A DNA stretch of 64,000 bases from NCBI RefSeq assembly GCF_003465825.1, contig NZ_QSBV01000009.1:1-64000 (forward strand). The letters run 5' to 3'. Shown here piece by piece: positions 9,183 through 19,204 of the stretch. The notes under the pieces were generated by a model that saw only the letters and a list, made by a program, of their open reading frames with translations, did no database searches and was not told the DNA's origin. This DNA is from Collinsella sp. AF02-46-1. GTDB lineage: Bacteria; Actinomycetota; Coriobacteriia; Coriobacteriales; Coriobacteriaceae. The first letter of the stretch is position 1, and the number at the start of each line of letters is the position of its first letter. The translations under genes and the position numbers were made by a program.

Positions 9183-10286
9183 TTATTGCATTTGATACGG
9201 CGAAAGCATGGCCCGTTGCGAGCAACTCGCGAACCAAACCGACACGAGCGCGAACATGAAGCCGTTGGCAAAACCGTTGGCAAACTGCATCGCACCGCGC
9301 TTCCACCACAGCAGGCTGCGATGAAGCACACCGTCCGAAAGCACCATGAACAGGCCCATGGTAAACGGAATAAAGCACATCACGGCAAAGGCCGAGAACA
9401 CTCCCGAGATGGCCGACAGCACCAAAAACGGCGCCACAATGCCCATCAGGTAAAAGCCAGTACGAGCTTTGCCTTCCAAGCGCTCGGCCTCAACATGGGC
9501 GCGGCCGACCAGGTCGCCGCCCGCGGCACCGTTAGTGCCAGCATGGCCCATGCCGCTAATGCGGACCTCGTCGCCATCGTGCGTGCCGGCAGGAAACTCA
9601 ATCGTCTGCTCGGAGGTCACACGGGTTCGCCCGCTGCCACCGCAATCGGGGCAGGGGTCGGCCACGACCTTACCGGAACCGCCGCACTCGGGGCAGACCG
9701 ACTGGAACGTGCCCGCACCAAACAGGAAGGACAGGTCAACGTCGATGTGGCCGCGGCCACCGCAGCTCGGGCAGGTATGGGCATGCTCAGACGAAACGGA
9801 GCCCGAGCCGCCGCAGTTGCTACAGGTATCGAAACGCGTGTAGCGGACGGTCTTGCGGGCACCGCCCTTGGCCTCCTTGGCGTCGAGTTTGATATCGACG
9901 ACCACGTTGGCGCCGTTCTCGGGATTGTAGGCAGCCTGGCCGCGACGCTGCTGGCCCCAGGCGCCACCAAAGGGAAAGCCCCCCTCAAAGGGATTGCCAT
10001 AGCCCGTGCTGCCGGCGTAGCCGCCACCATAGGGCGAAGCCGTAGGAGCACCGGCAAAGGGATTGCCAGAACGCATGGCGTCGTAGCGCGCACGTTTTTG
10101 CTCATCCGAAAGCACGGCGTAGGCCTCGGAAACCTCTTTAAACTTTTCCTCGGCATCCGGCTCTTTATTGACGTCCGGATGGAGCTTACGGGCCTTTTGC
10201 TGGAAGGCCTTTTGAATATCACGCGAGGTGGCGTCCTTGGAGACACCCAGAATCTCGTAGTAATCTTTTTCGTTCATCGTCGCCAT
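9183..10286 (-). CDS. DnaJ-domain protein with C-terminal membrane helices
   Basis: Second Hsp40-type protein, 367 aa. Residues 5-70 form a J domain (HPD at 36-38), 72-118 are Gly/Pro/Phe-rich, and 155-220 hold four zinc-finger repeats ([32 protein letters not shown]). Substrate domain I is present in part (to about 260). Instead of domain II and the dimerisation region, residues 277-360 form two to four hydrophobic segments. This suggests a membrane-anchored J-protein recruiting DnaK to the membrane; that role is inference. AGGAGG lies 9 nt before the chosen ATG. It is cotranscribed with hemW upstream and dnaJ downstream. Confidence 0.85.
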   Translation of the reverse strand: MATMNEKDYYEILGVSKDATSRDIQKAFQQKARKLHPDVNKEPDAEEKFKEVSEAYAVLSDEQKRARYDAMRSGNPFAGAPTASPYGGGYAGSTGYGNPFEGGFPFGGAWGQQRRGQAAYNPENGANVVVDIKLDAKEAKGGARKTVRYTRFDTCSNCGGSGSVSSEHAHTCPSCGGRGHIDVDLSFLFGAGTFQSVCPECGGSGKVVADPCPDCGGSGRTRVTSEQTIEFPAGTHDGDEVRISGMGHAGTNGAAGGDLVGRAHVEAERLEGKARTGFYLMGIVAPFLVLSAISGVFSAFAVMCFIPFTMGLFMVLSDGVLHRSLLWWKRGAMQFANGFANGFMFALVSVWFASCSQRAMLSPYQMQ

Positions 10287-10344
10287 GCGCGGCAACCTCC
10301 TGCTCACAGCAGCGTATATATTCCGGTAATTCTACCCGAGCGGC

Positions 10345-11577
10345 CTAAGCTAGATCCCAAAACAGCTCGAACAGAACATTTCCATCGAGCCAGCCCAGAT
10401 GGGTCGGCGCCAGACGAGCTCGAACATGGCCCGCGACGACATCTGCCGTAGTGAAGGGTCCCTCATGACCCCAGAGCGTCTCGGGCACCCAAGTGGCAAG
10501 ACCCAATTCGAGCGCGCGATCGCAGGCAGCTGCCAGCTCGCCCGTTGGGATGACGCAAGCTGCACGAGCCAACAGGTCGGACGCAACACCGCGCGTCATG
10601 CGACAAGCGAGCATCAAGTCTTCGGCGACAGCCTCACGCTGCGACAGATATTCGGCCTCGAACGCCGTCGCGTCATCGTCACGTTGCACCAGACGCACGC
10701 GGTACGCATCGCCCCGAGAAGACACGCCGGGGAACAAGCCTGCAAGACGGTCGAAATCCTCGTCGTCGAGCATGCCCGCGGCAGAACGACCCAGGCCCAG
10801 GTAGCCCCGTCCGGTCCAGTAGGCAATGTTATGGGCGCACTCATGGCCATCGAGCGCGTAGCTTGCCACCTCATACGGATGATAGCCGGCCGCACCCAGG
10901 CGCTCACGCGCCGCGTCCATGCACGAAGCCTGAAAATCCTCGTCGGGCTCGAGCGACTCGTCACGGCACGCCATGCGATAGAGTGGCGTGCCCTCCTCGA
11001 GCGTGAGCGGGTAGACCGACACATGATGAGGCGCCGCCGCCAACACGACATCGAGCGTGCTCCGCCAGCTTGCGGCCGTCTGCCCGGGAAGGCCGCACAT
11101 CAGGTCGCACGACACATCGAGGCCAGCATCCTTCACCGTCGCGATAGCCGCAAGTGCCCGATTGGCATCGTGAATGCGGCCAATAGCAGCCAGCTCGGTA
11201 TTGTCGAGGGTTTGCACGCCCAGAGAGATGCGCGTGACACCCGCCTCGGCAAGCGCTGAGGCGAGCTCAGCGGTCAGGGACTCAGGATTGGCTTCGCAAG
11301 TAAATTCAACGGGTTTGCACCACATGGAGATACGCCGGGCAAGTTCCACCAGGCGCTCCCCTGCCAGCGATGGCGTGCCGCCGCCAGTATAGACCGTGCG
11401 GACCTGCGCAAGCGCCCCGGCGTCGCCAAAGGAATCGAGGCGCGCATACAACTGCTCAAAATAGGAATCAAGCGCGGCATCCAAATCACACGCAGCAAAG
11501 CTGCGCGAGTCAAAGTCGCAGTACCGGCACTTTTGAGCGCAAAACGGCACGTGCACGTACAGCGCGGTAACGGCCAC
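10345..11577 (-). CDS. hemW: HemW-type radical SAM protein (haem chaperone family)
   Basis: 410 aa. It begins with the family signature YVHVPFCAQKCRYCDF, with radical-SAM cysteines C13, C17 and C20 and the fourth family cysteine absent (Phe follows Asp). The SAM-binding GGGTPS motif follows, and a HemN C-terminal domain is present. HemW proteins bind haem and are not coproporphyrinogen oxidases; they are often mislabelled HemN. The start is GTG with GGAGG 8 nt upstream, overlapping the end of dusB. Linkage to lepA matches many Gram-positive genomes. Confidence 0.92.
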   Translation of the reverse strand: MAVTALYVHVPFCAQKCRYCDFDSRSFAACDLDAALDSYFEQLYARLDSFGDAGALAQVRTVYTGGGTPSLAGERLVELARRISMWCKPVEFTCEANPESLTAELASALAEAGVTRISLGVQTLDNTELAAIGRIHDANRALAAIATVKDAGLDVSCDLMCGLPGQTAASWRSTLDVVLAAAPHHVSVYPLTLEEGTPLYRMACRDESLEPDEDFQASCMDAARERLGAAGYHPYEVASYALDGHECAHNIAYWTGRGYLGLGRSAAGMLDDEDFDRLAGLFPGVSSRGDAYRVRLVQRDDDATAFEAEYLSQREAVAEDLMLACRMTRGVASDLLARAACVIPTGELAAACDRALELGLATWVPETLWGHEGPFTTADVVAGHVRARLAPTHLGWLDGNVLFELFWDLA

Positions 11578-11579
11578 CG

Positions 11580-12623
11580 TTAGGCCTCCAGCGGATGAGC
11601 AGGCACCGACTCGCCGGCGGCAAGCGCGGCCTCGCAGGCCACCACGTCGCGCTCGATATCATCGACCAGCGACATGAACTCCTCGTACGTAGAGCAACGC
11701 ACCACCTGAGCGCGCCAGGCGGCGGCATGGGGCATGCCCTTTAAGTACCAGCTTGCGTACGTGCGAGCACGCGACATGAGCGGCAGAAGCTCGTGCGTCA
11801 GCGTTAGGTGCTCGCGCAGAGCCTCCAGGTGCTCGACCGAGGAGCGAGAAGGAACCGGCGTGCCATCGAGTGCAAGGGCTCGGGCATCGCCGAACACCCA
11901 CGGATTGCCGTAGATGCCGCGCGCGATAAACACCGCGCTGGCACCCGAGTTTCGCAGATGCTCCGCAGCGTCCTCGGCCGAGAACACATCGCCCGAACCA
12001 ATCACGGGAATCTCGACAGCGTCGGCAACCTCATCGACGACCGACCAGTCGGCCTGGCCCGTGTAGAGCTGCGTGGCGCAACGACCATGCACGGCGACTG
12101 CGGCAGCCCCTGCGCCCTCAAGCATCTGGGCAAACGTCGCGGCATTACGGTCCTCGGTATAAAAGCCCTTGCGGATCTTGACGGTCACGGGCACGTGCGC
12201 CGCGCCCACCGTGGCCTCGACGATCTTCTCCGCCAGGTCGGGCGTGCGCATGAGCGCCGAACCCTCGCCCTTGGTAACGACCTTGCGGGCGGGGCATGCC
12301 ATATTGATATCGATGAGCGACAGGCGATCGCCAACGCGCTCCTCGACGGCGGCAACGGCGCTCGCAAACTGATCGGGCTTGGAGCCAAAGAGCTGCACGC
12401 AGATCTGTTGCTCCTCGTCGGCCGGTAGCACCAGGCGCCAGGTCTTGTTGCTGGCATAGGCAAGGCCCGCCACGCTCACCATCTCGCTGTAGGCAAGGTT
12501 GGCACCGCGGCGGCGACACATGATGCGATAGGCAGGGTCGGTTACGCCCGCCATGGGAGCCATAAGGAACGGCTGCTCGGCATAGGCACCCAGCAGCCGC
12601 TTGCTGTAATCAGAAAGCGCCAT
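11580..12623 (-). CDS. dusB: tRNA-dihydrouridine synthase (DusB family)
   Basis: FMN-dependent reductase converting uridine to dihydrouridine in tRNA D-loops; 347 aa. The TIM-barrel start is FLMAPMAGVTDPAYR. The catalytic Cys lies in DINMACPARKV, and the FMN phosphate-binding region in GSGDVFSAEDA and FIARGIYGNPW. The assignment to DusB rather than DusA/C rests on overall pattern, so substrate positions are not certain. It lies 4 nt after lepA and 2 nt before hemW. Confidence 0.92.
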   Translation of the reverse strand: MALSDYSKRLLGAYAEQPFLMAPMAGVTDPAYRIMCRRRGANLAYSEMVSVAGLAYASNKTWRLVLPADEEQQICVQLFGSKPDQFASAVAAVEERVGDRLSLIDINMACPARKVVTKGEGSALMRTPDLAEKIVEATVGAAHVPVTVKIRKGFYTEDRNAATFAQMLEGAGAAAVAVHGRCATQLYTGQADWSVVDEVADAVEIPVIGSGDVFSAEDAAEHLRNSGASAVFIARGIYGNPWVFGDARALALDGTPVPSRSSVEHLEALREHLTLTHELLPLMSRARTYASWYLKGMPHAAAWRAQVVRCSTYEEFMSLVDDIERDVVACEAALAAGESVPAHPLEA

Positions 12624-12627
12624 GGAC

Positions 12628-14439
12628 CTACTCGTCCACCTTGAGGATCGCCATAAAGGCCTCCTGCGGAACCTCGACCGATCCGATGGCTTTCATGCGC
12701 TTCTTGCCCTCTTTCTGCTTCTCGAGCAGCTTGCGCTTACGCGAGATATCGCCGCCGTAGCACTTGGCAAGAACGTCCTTGCGACGCGCCTTGACGGTGG
12801 AACGGGCGATGATCTTGTTGCCGATAGCACCCTGGATAGGCACCTCGAACAGCTGACGCGGGATGATCTCCTTGAGCTTGTCGCACAGGCCACGGGCCAG
12901 GCCATATGCCTTGTCCTTATGGACGATAAACGAAAGCGCGTCCACCTCGTCGCCCGAAAGCAAAATATCGAGCTTCACGAGCTCGGAGGGACGGTACTCG
13001 TTGAACTCGTAGTCGAGCGAGGCATAGCCCTTGGTGCGGCTCTTGAGCTGATCGAAGAAATCCAAGATGAGCTCGGCGAGCGGCATATCGAAGCGCATCT
13101 CGACCGATTTGCTCGTCAGGTGGATCATGTCGGTTGTGACGCCGCGGTGCTCGATGGCGAGCTGCATGACGGCACCCGTGTACTCAGGCGGGCAGATGAT
13201 CTTTGCCTTGAGGTAGGGTTCCTCGATACGATCGATGCGTGTGGCCTCGGGAAGGTCCTGCGGACTGCGGACATCGATCATTTCGCCGTCGGTCTTGTAG
13301 ACGTGATAATCAACCGAGGGACTCGTGGCAATGAGGTCCAGGTTGAACTCGCGCTCCAGGCGTTCCTTGACGACTTCCATGTGCAGCAGGCCCAGGAAGC
13401 CCACGCGGAAGCCGAAGCCGAGCGCCACCGAGGTCTCGGGCTCCCACACCAACGACGGGTCGTTGACGTGCAGTTTATCGAGCGCGTCACGCAGGTTCTC
13501 GTAGTCCTTGTTGTCGATCGGGAACAGGCCCGTATAGACCATGGGCTTGGCCTCGCGATAACCGGGGAGCGGCTCGGGGCAGGGGTTCGACGCCCACGTA
13601 AGGGTATCGCCCACGCGAACGGCCTCGGGATCCTTCAAGCCCGTGACCACATATCCGACCTCGCCGACCGTCAGCGCGTCGACCGGGGTCTCGGCAGGAC
13701 GCTTGACGCCCACGCCGTCGACCAAAAAGTCGCCCTTGGCTTGCATCATAAGCAGGGTATCGCCCTTTTTGATGGAACCATCGAAGACGCGCACCGTAGC
13801 CACCACACCGCGATACTCGTCAAAGTACGAATCCAAAATGAGCGCTTTGAGCGGAGCGTTTGCATCGCCCTTAGGCGGCGAAATCAAAAAGACAATGGAC
13901 TCCAGCAGATCGTGAATGCCCTCGCCGGTCTTGCCCGAGACGCACACGGCATCATCGGCAGGGATCGCCAGGTCATCCTCGATCTCGGTCTTAACCTCAT
14001 CGGGATGGGCCGAGGGCAGGTCGATCTTGTTGATGGCCGGCACAATGTCCAGATTGGCGTTCATGGCGAGCGTCGCGTTGGAAACGGTCTGCGCCTCGAC
14101 GCCCTGCGTGGCGTCGACAACGAGTACCGCGCCCTCACAGGCTGCCAGCGAGCGCGAGACCTCATAGGTAAAGTCCACGTGGCCCGGCGTATCGATCAGA
14201 TTGAACTGATACGTCTCACCATCGTCGGCGTCATAGGAAACGCGGACGGCATTGGACTTGATCGTAATGCCGCGCTCGCGCTCGATATCCATGGTGTCGA
14301 GCAGCTGCGACTCCATGTCGCGTTCGTCGACGGTATGGGTGAGCTCGAGGATGCGGTCACTGATCGTGGACTTGCCATGGTCGATGTGCGCAACGATCGA
14401 GAAGTTGCGGATGTGGGAAATGTCAATTGAAGTATTCAT
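12628..14439 (-). CDS. lepA: Elongation factor 4 (LepA)
   Basis: Translational GTPase that acts on stalled or initiating ribosomes; 603 aa, the usual length. G1 is [10 protein letters not shown]3 DTPGH and G4 NKID. EF-G-like domains II, III and V and the LepA-specific C-terminal domain follow. The start [12 protein letters not shown] is chosen by family alignment; the reading frame extends upstream only into the rpsT terminator. It is the first gene of the long unit running down to recO. Confidence 0.97.
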   Translation of the reverse strand: MNTSIDISHIRNFSIVAHIDHGKSTISDRILELTHTVDERDMESQLLDTMDIERERGITIKSNAVRVSYDADDGETYQFNLIDTPGHVDFTYEVSRSLAACEGAVLVVDATQGVEAQTVSNATLAMNANLDIVPAINKIDLPSAHPDEVKTEIEDDLAIPADDAVCVSGKTGEGIHDLLESIVFLISPPKGDANAPLKALILDSYFDEYRGVVATVRVFDGSIKKGDTLLMMQAKGDFLVDGVGVKRPAETPVDALTVGEVGYVVTGLKDPEAVRVGDTLTWASNPCPEPLPGYREAKPMVYTGLFPIDNKDYENLRDALDKLHVNDPSLVWEPETSVALGFGFRVGFLGLLHMEVVKERLEREFNLDLIATSPSVDYHVYKTDGEMIDVRSPQDLPEATRIDRIEEPYLKAKIICPPEYTGAVMQLAIEHRGVTTDMIHLTSKSVEMRFDMPLAELILDFFDQLKSRTKGYASLDYEFNEYRPSELVKLDILLSGDEVDALSFIVHKDKAYGLARGLCDKLKEIIPRQLFEVPIQGAIGNKIIARSTVKARRKDVLAKCYGGDISRKRKLLEKQKEGKKRMKAIGSVEVPQEAFMAILKVDE

Positions 14440-14468
14440 GCGGACTATCTTACCCGAGCGGTACAAAA

Positions 14469-14500
14469 AATGGAGCCTGTTCCATAAAACAGGCTCCATT
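14469..14500 (-). terminator. Intrinsic terminator of rpsT
   Basis: Perfect 13-bp stem AATGGAGCCTGTT/AACAGGCTCCATT with a 6-nt loop. On the minus strand it runs into TTTTTT, separating rpsT from lepA. Confidence 0.92.
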
Positions 14501-14535
14501 TATGCGCGTAATCTGTGTGGTGTGAAATTTACAAC

Positions 14536-14802
14536 TTAGGCGTTGATGCTGTTCACGAGCTTGGCAAGACCGGACTTGCGGTTGGAAGCCTGGTTCTTGT
14601 GGATAACATGCTTGGCGGCAGCCATGTCGAGACGCTTGGTGACGGTCTTGAGGGCAGCCTGGGCCTTCTCGGCGTCGCCCTCGGCGACGGCGGACTGGAC
14701 GTGCTTGGTCAGCGTCTTGAGCTCGGACTTGACAGCCTTGTTACGCATGCGAGCTGCCTCATTGGTGCGGATACGCTTCTTCTGAGACTTGATGTTTGCC
14801 AC
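14536..14802 (-). CDS. rpsT: 30S ribosomal protein S20
   Basis: Small-subunit protein binding the 16S rRNA 5' domain and helix 44; 88 aa, Lys/Ala-rich and alpha-helical as usual. The start is GTG ([20 protein letters not shown] follows) with AAGGA 8-9 nt upstream. The first ATG in frame lies far upstream and outside the family. It is monocistronic between a leader with a hairpin and T-run upstream and a strong terminator downstream. Confidence 0.97.
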   Translation of the reverse strand: MANIKSQKKRIRTNEAARMRNKAVKSELKTLTKHVQSAVAEGDAEKAQAALKTVTKRLDMAAAKHVIHKNQASNRKSGLAKLVNSINA

Positions 14803-14829
14803 TTCTGGAGTTCCTTTCGAGTTCCTTGC

Positions 14830-14887
14830 AAAAAAATGTATGACACCTCTGAGACACGGTGAGGTCATGCAAGCGCCTACTATAGCA
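14830..14887 (-). promoter_or_regulatory. rpsT promoter (extended -10) and leader hairpin with T-run
   Basis: On the minus strand TGC-TATAGT (14879-14887) is a good extended -10; no fitting -35 is visible. About 15-20 nt into the transcript TGACCTC pairs with GAGGTgTCA (14841-14867), followed by four bases and seven T residues (14830-14836), just before the ribosome site. This resembles a weak intrinsic terminator inside the 5' leader. Confidence 0.55.
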
Positions 14888-14936
14888 CGCTCCTCCTCAA
14901 AGGGATAGAACGAATTTGTCAAATAGGCAGGTATCA

Positions 14937-15899
14937 TCACGATTTTCTCAAGATGTTCGTAATCCAGAGCAAAAGCGCCGTCTGAGAATCGGCCGAACCC
15001 TTGAGCGCGAGCTCCACATCAACGGCACCCTCGAGCGCTGCGACCAGCTCTGCCATCGAATAGCGGCGTGCCCAGGTCAGGTGATTTTTGACCTGCCAGG
15101 ACTGGAGCTTGAGCGTTGCGGCCAGCTCGCGACCCTGCCCACGCGCGTCGAGCGCCTTGGCGACGATCAGCTCACGGATGCGACCGCACAGCAATGTGTA
15201 AGTCCACACGTAGCTCTTGGAGGGCAGGAGCTTAAAGAGCTCGAGCGAACGCCGCATATCGCGAGCCGAGACGGCGTTGAGGAAGTCCCAGGGTTGGACC
15301 TCGGCCGTACGTACAATCCAGCGCTCAACATCGGCAAGTTCAATCTGGGGCGCCTCGACCATCTGGGCAAGCTTAGCCAAGTCGTTATCGAGCATGCGCG
15401 TGTTTTCGCCCGAACGCGAGACGAGCTCCTCGGCGGCCGCCGTCGAAATCGACTTACCGCGCTGCGTCGCCATCTGCTGAACACGGCGCGGCAGTTCCCA
15501 GCGCTTGGTACCCGAGCAATCGACGATAGCCTTCTTGTCGATCTTGGCGATTGCCTTATACAGGCGCGTATTCTTGGCAAGTGAGTCGGCGATGATGAGG
15601 CAGACCGTTGTTGGGCTGGGACTCGCCAGATACTCGACGAGCGGCTCCGAGACCGCCTTGGCGAGCTTTGAGCAGCCATCGAGGATTACCAGACGAAACT
15701 CGCTGCCCATCGGAAAGGTGTTAAGCGATCCGATAATGGACTTGATATCGGGGTCCTTGGTCATGTCTCGCTCGTCGAGGTTGAACTCGACCATACCCGA
15801 CTTTTCCAGACGCGCTTTCATACGCGAGACGGCGTGGTCGCGCTTAACGCCGTCGGTACCGACGATCAGATATGCCGGCAGCAAACCGGTTTCGGACAT
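14937..15899 (-). CDS. holA: DNA polymerase III subunit delta
   Basis: Clamp-loader wrench subunit that opens the beta sliding clamp; 320 aa. It lacks a crisp motif but matches the family: N-terminal region [22 protein letters not shown], the middle helical domain, and a C-terminal collar with WxxLxxIRELI-like text ([15 protein letters not shown]). The chosen ATG has GGGAGGGGAG upstream. comEC followed by holA is a standard order in actinobacteria and Firmicutes, which supports the call. A TU with comEA-comEC is likely. Confidence 0.9.
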   Translation of the reverse strand: MSETGLLPAYLIVGTDGVKRDHAVSRMKARLEKSGMVEFNLDERDMTKDPDIKSIIGSLNTFPMGSEFRLVILDGCSKLAKAVSEPLVEYLASPSPTTVCLIIADSLAKNTRLYKAIAKIDKKAIVDCSGTKRWELPRRVQQMATQRGKSISTAAAEELVSRSGENTRMLDNDLAKLAQMVEAPQIELADVERWIVRTAEVQPWDFLNAVSARDMRRSLELFKLLPSKSYVWTYTLLCGRIRELIVAKALDARGQGRELAATLKLQSWQVKNHLTWARRYSMAELVAALEGAVDVELALKGSADSQTALLLWITNILRKS

Positions 15900-15977
15900 T
15901 GCGCTCCCCTCCCGCAGGCCTTCGTATTCGTTCCGTGCCATTCTAGCCCAGGGGCCCACCACACGCCAACGACGTCG

Positions 15978-18281
15978 TCACGGTCGCTGGCATCGCATCG
16001 CAAAGCCATTCGCAGTCGGTGTGACGGTAATGTCGCCGTGTTCGATGGTACACGCGAACACACCACCCGCTTCCTTAACGGCATCGATGCAGGCATCGGA
16101 CGGATGGCCGTATCGATTCCCCTCGCCCGCGCTCGCGAGGGAAAGCTCGGGCTTCAGGACGCCCAGCAACTCTCCATCGACTGAAACCTTGGAGCCGTGA
16201 TGCCCAAGTTTAAGGACATCGATATCCCCCACCTCCTGCACGAATTCCCGTTCTTGATCGAGTTCGGCATCACCGGTGAGGAGCATGCGCAGGCCCTTGC
16301 CTTCCTGAACATAAGAGAGCAGCAGGACAAGCGAGTCCTCATTTCCCTCGCCATCCACGGACTCGAATGGCCACATCACGCGAGCGCAAAATGAGCCGAT
16401 ATCGACCGTATCCCCACGGCGCACCTGCCGATACTCCACGCCAGGTCGGTTCAATACCTCGGCAGGAGCATCCTCCAGCGCATCCGCCGCCACGGCAATC
16501 GTTCCGACCGAAAACTGTTCGAGCACGGCAGGCAAACCACCCCAGTGGTCCTCATCCCAATGCGTCACAAAAACGGCATCGATATGGTGCACGTAATTGC
16601 GAACCAACGCCGCAACCACACGCTCGTCGAGCCCGCAGTCGACAAGTGCAACTGCGCCGCCTTGGCGGATAAGAATCGCATCGGCCTGGCCCACATCGAG
16701 CACCGTCACCGAAGGCGGAGCGAATCGATCCCAATAGACGTACGGAATCGCAGCCAAGAGCATCAGGCAAGCAAGCCCCACCGCCATAGGACGTGCACGG
16801 GGACGCGGCCACCAGACCAGCAGAACCGCCAGAAAACACGGCACTAGGTAAATCCACATGCTATCGGGCGGCACGCTCACGGATGCACCCGGCATGGCGG
16901 CAAACAGCTGCTCGAAGAACAGCGCGCAACGGGCGGCAATCATGGGCACAACGAGCGCCCAAGTCCGCAACGGTCCCACGAGCGAAAAGGGAGCCAGCAC
17001 GATCGACACAGCGAGCAGTACGCTCACCACCGGACCGATGACCGCATTTGCCAACGGAGCAATGAGCGAGAATGTACCGAAGGCAGGAATGGTGATGGGA
17101 AGTGTCGCCAGTTGCGAGCATAGCGTGACGGAAAGCATGCTGGCAAAGCCCGATGGCACGCCCAGCTCACCCAAAGCGTAGGTCGCATAGGGGCAAAAGC
17201 ACAGAATGGCTAAGACGCTGGCACATGATAGCTGAAAGCCCATCTCGAACAGCACCGTCGGCCGCAGTAGCACAAAGATGGACATGGTTACGAAGAGTGC
17301 CGAAAGGCCGTGCCGACGACGCCCCGCGTCGTTTACGACAAGCGTCACGAACACCATGCAGCACGCGCGCGCGGCCGAGGGAGACGCGCCCGTAAATGCA
17401 GCGTAGCCCACAAGCGTTATCGCCAATATCGCCCGCTGAAGACCACGTGAGCACCGAGTCTTTTGCAATACGCCCTCGATTACAAACCCCACGATAGCCA
17501 AATGGCTGCCCGAGACGGCGATAAGATGTGCCGTTCCCGTCACAGAAAACCAGTCGCCCGCCGGCTGGGCGCGCAGCTCGGCCGAACGACCGCAGACGAC
17601 ACCGGCTATGAGCGCACGCGCCGGGTCGGTCGCAGGCGCGATGGACGCAAGCAGCCCATTTCGCAGCCGAAGCAGCGGCCCCGGAGAACCCTCATCGACC
17701 GACACAATCCGAACGGCTTTAACCTTACGCACCTCGCCTCGGAGCACGCGCGATCGTCCATATGCCTCGTTCTCAAAACGCGAAACGCGACCGATAACAC
17801 GCACGTGCGCCCCGACCTTGAGCTCACGATCACACGATAGGCGAACCGTTGCCAAGTTCTTACCGTCCGCGCGTGCCTCGCAGGTATAGGAATACACGTC
17901 GTCGTTTATGGATGGATCACCCTGCACGACAAACTCGAGGCCGCTTGCCGCTCGACCGTCGAGCGCCTTCGAGGCGCTGAGCACACCCACAGCCCACCAC
18001 GCCGAGACGACCGCTCCCGCCACGAGACCGGCGGACGCGGCATACAGCCACCGCTTCAAAGGGGCAAGCCGCGCACAAGAGTGAGCCAGCACAACGAAAA
18101 CCGCTGCCGCAACGGGAATGGCCCATAGCGGCCCGACCGCCGTCGCCCGCTCCCTCAGCAGCGCATCAGCGGCTATGCTGAGCACCAAGGCGCAGCTCAC
18201 GCACATGCCGGCACACAGGGCCATCGTCCACGGAATCAGGGGTCGCGGAGGCATCACGTGCTCGCGCTCGGTCGCGCTCAT
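15978..18281 (-). CDS. comEC: DNA-uptake channel ComEC/Rec2
   Basis: Polytopic membrane protein that moves single-stranded DNA across the membrane during transformation; 767 aa. An N-terminal hydrophobic and OB-like region (to about 190) is followed by the Competence domain with many membrane segments (about 220-510; motif LIAVSGSHLAIVG). A metallo-beta-lactamase domain starts near VTVLDVGQADAILI, with THWDEDHWGG and GHHGSK; the first motif Ser is Thr here. The start overlaps the comEA stop as ATGA, so translation is coupled. All three parts are intact, so a functional channel is plausible. Confidence 0.95.
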   Translation of the reverse strand: MSATEREHVMPPRPLIPWTMALCAGMCVSCALVLSIAADALLRERATAVGPLWAIPVAAAVFVVLAHSCARLAPLKRWLYAASAGLVAGAVVSAWWAVGVLSASKALDGRAASGLEFVVQGDPSINDDVYSYTCEARADGKNLATVRLSCDRELKVGAHVRVIGRVSRFENEAYGRSRVLRGEVRKVKAVRIVSVDEGSPGPLLRLRNGLLASIAPATDPARALIAGVVCGRSAELRAQPAGDWFSVTGTAHLIAVSGSHLAIVGFVIEGVLQKTRCSRGLQRAILAITLVGYAAFTGASPSAARACCMVFVTLVVNDAGRRRHGLSALFVTMSIFVLLRPTVLFEMGFQLSCASVLAILCFCPYATYALGELGVPSGFASMLSVTLCSQLATLPITIPAFGTFSLIAPLANAVIGPVVSVLLAVSIVLAPFSLVGPLRTWALVVPMIAARCALFFEQLFAAMPGASVSVPPDSMWIYLVPCFLAVLLVWWPRPRARPMAVGLACLMLLAAIPYVYWDRFAPPSVTVLDVGQADAILIRQGGAVALVDCGLDERVVAALVRNYVHHIDAVFVTHWDEDHWGGLPAVLEQFSVGTIAVAADALEDAPAEVLNRPGVEYRQVRRGDTVDIGSFCARVMWPFESVDGEGNEDSLVLLLSYVQEGKGLRMLLTGDAELDQEREFVQEVGDIDVLKLGHHGSKVSVDGELLGVLKPELSLASAGEGNRYGHPSDACIDAVKEAGGVFACTIEHGDITVTPTANGFAMRCQRP

Positions 18282-18991
18282 ACGCAGATGCAATCTTTGA
18301 TTTTGGCAAGCTTCTTCTCGCCGATTCCCGACACACGCATCAGATCGTCAACCGAGGCGAAAGCACCGTTCTTTGTCCGCTCATCGATAATCGACTGGGC
18401 CATGGAGGGGCCGATGCCCGAAAGCGTCTGCAGCTCTGCCGAGCTTGCCGTATTAATGTTTACTAGGCCTGTTGCGCCACCGACGCCTGATGATGCGGAA
18501 GTCCCACCATCAACACCGGCTTCCGCAATGGACACCTGCTGCTCCCCTACCGTTGGAACGTGAATTTTTTGTCCATCAGTGACCTTGGATGCACGATTAA
18601 GCCCCGTAACGTCTGCTTCGGGCGCCAGCCCGCCGGCGGCATCAATCGCCTGAGCCACCCGCGCCCCGTCTTTGAGGCGATATACACCGGGTGACACCAC
18701 GGCGCCATCAACATCGACATAGACCTCTGCCGCGGCAGACGCCTTAGGCGAAGAGCCTTCAGATGTCTTTCCACTCGAAGCATCGCCGGATCCCGGCTCC
18801 ACTAACGTGCCCGAACCATCAGTGCGCTCAAACGACACACCGCCGGCACCGCCGCCAAGGTTCGCCATTGCCAGTCCACTCGCCATCGCAATGACGACCA
18901 GTATCGCCATCACCACTGTCTTATGACCGAGCAGTTTGCCCGCCCAACGGTCCATCTTTTTGACTCGTTCGTGTTGTTCGCGCTGCGCCAT
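18278..18991 (-). CDS. comEA: Competence DNA receptor ComEA
   Basis: Membrane-anchored double-stranded DNA receptor, 237 aa. One N-terminal membrane helix (about 24-44) is followed by a Ser/Gly-rich spacer, an SLBB domain (about 90-150; VDGAVVSPGVYRL) and C-terminal tandem helix-hairpin-helix motifs (LVNINTASSAELQTLSGIG and LMRVSGIGEKKLAKI). GGGAGG precedes the chosen ATG by 7 nt. It is the first gene of comEA-comEC-holA, and its upstream region carries the 20-bp box shared with the yraN-comM-dprA operon. Confidence 0.95.
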   Translation of the reverse strand: MAQREQHERVKKMDRWAGKLLGHKTVVMAILVVIAMASGLAMANLGGGAGGVSFERTDGSGTLVEPGSGDASSGKTSEGSSPKASAAAEVYVDVDGAVVSPGVYRLKDGARVAQAIDAAGGLAPEADVTGLNRASKVTDGQKIHVPTVGEQQVSIAEAGVDGGTSASSGVGGATGLVNINTASSAELQTLSGIGPSMAQSIIDERTKNGAFASVDDLMRVSGIGEKKLAKIKDCICV

Positions 18992-19046
18992 AGCAAAACC
19001 TCCCAACACCATCGTGTCAGGAAAGGAGCTCCGCAACAGCCACGCC

Positions 19047-19062
19047 CGAAAACCGGTTTTCG
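19047..19062. promoter_or_regulatory. Perfect 16-bp palindrome upstream of comEA
   Basis: CGAAAACCGGTTTTCG is a perfect palindrome 56 nt before the comEA start and 4 bp from the shared competence box. It could be an operator or a small hairpin. It has no counterpart at yraN. Confidence 0.4.
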
Positions 19063-19066
19063 AGGT

Positions 19067-19086
19067 CAAACCAAAAGCTGACCAAA
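19067..19086 (-). promoter_or_regulatory. Candidate competence box (comEA copy)
   Basis: Minus-strand TTTGGTCAGCTTTTGGTTTG, 75 nt before the comEA ATG. The identical 20-mer occurs at 47649-47668 before yraN-comM-dprA. It contains TTTGGT twice, 11 bp apart, so the same helix face is presented. No consensus -35 is visible downstream, which fits an activator-dependent promoter (inference). Confidence 0.6.
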
Positions 19087-19164
19087 ACCTTGCACAAATC
19101 TGTCCATTTATTCAGGCACACGTCAGCAAATGAACACTTAGCCGCAAAATGCCCAGATGGCAAA

Positions 19165-19194
19165 AGACCGACGATGCAGGCGCATCGTCGGTCT
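19165..19194 (-). terminator. Intrinsic terminator of mihF-gmk-rpoZ-thiI
   Basis: Perfect 12-bp stem AGACCGACGATG/CATCGTCGGTCT with a 6-nt loop, followed on the minus strand by TTTT. It lies 11 nt after the thiI stop. Confidence 0.85.
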
Positions 19195-19204
19195 ATGCAC
19201 AAAT

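Noticed and set aside
14885..14922. TTGACA as -35 of rpsT
   Set aside because: Spacer to TATAGT is 32 bp, far too long.
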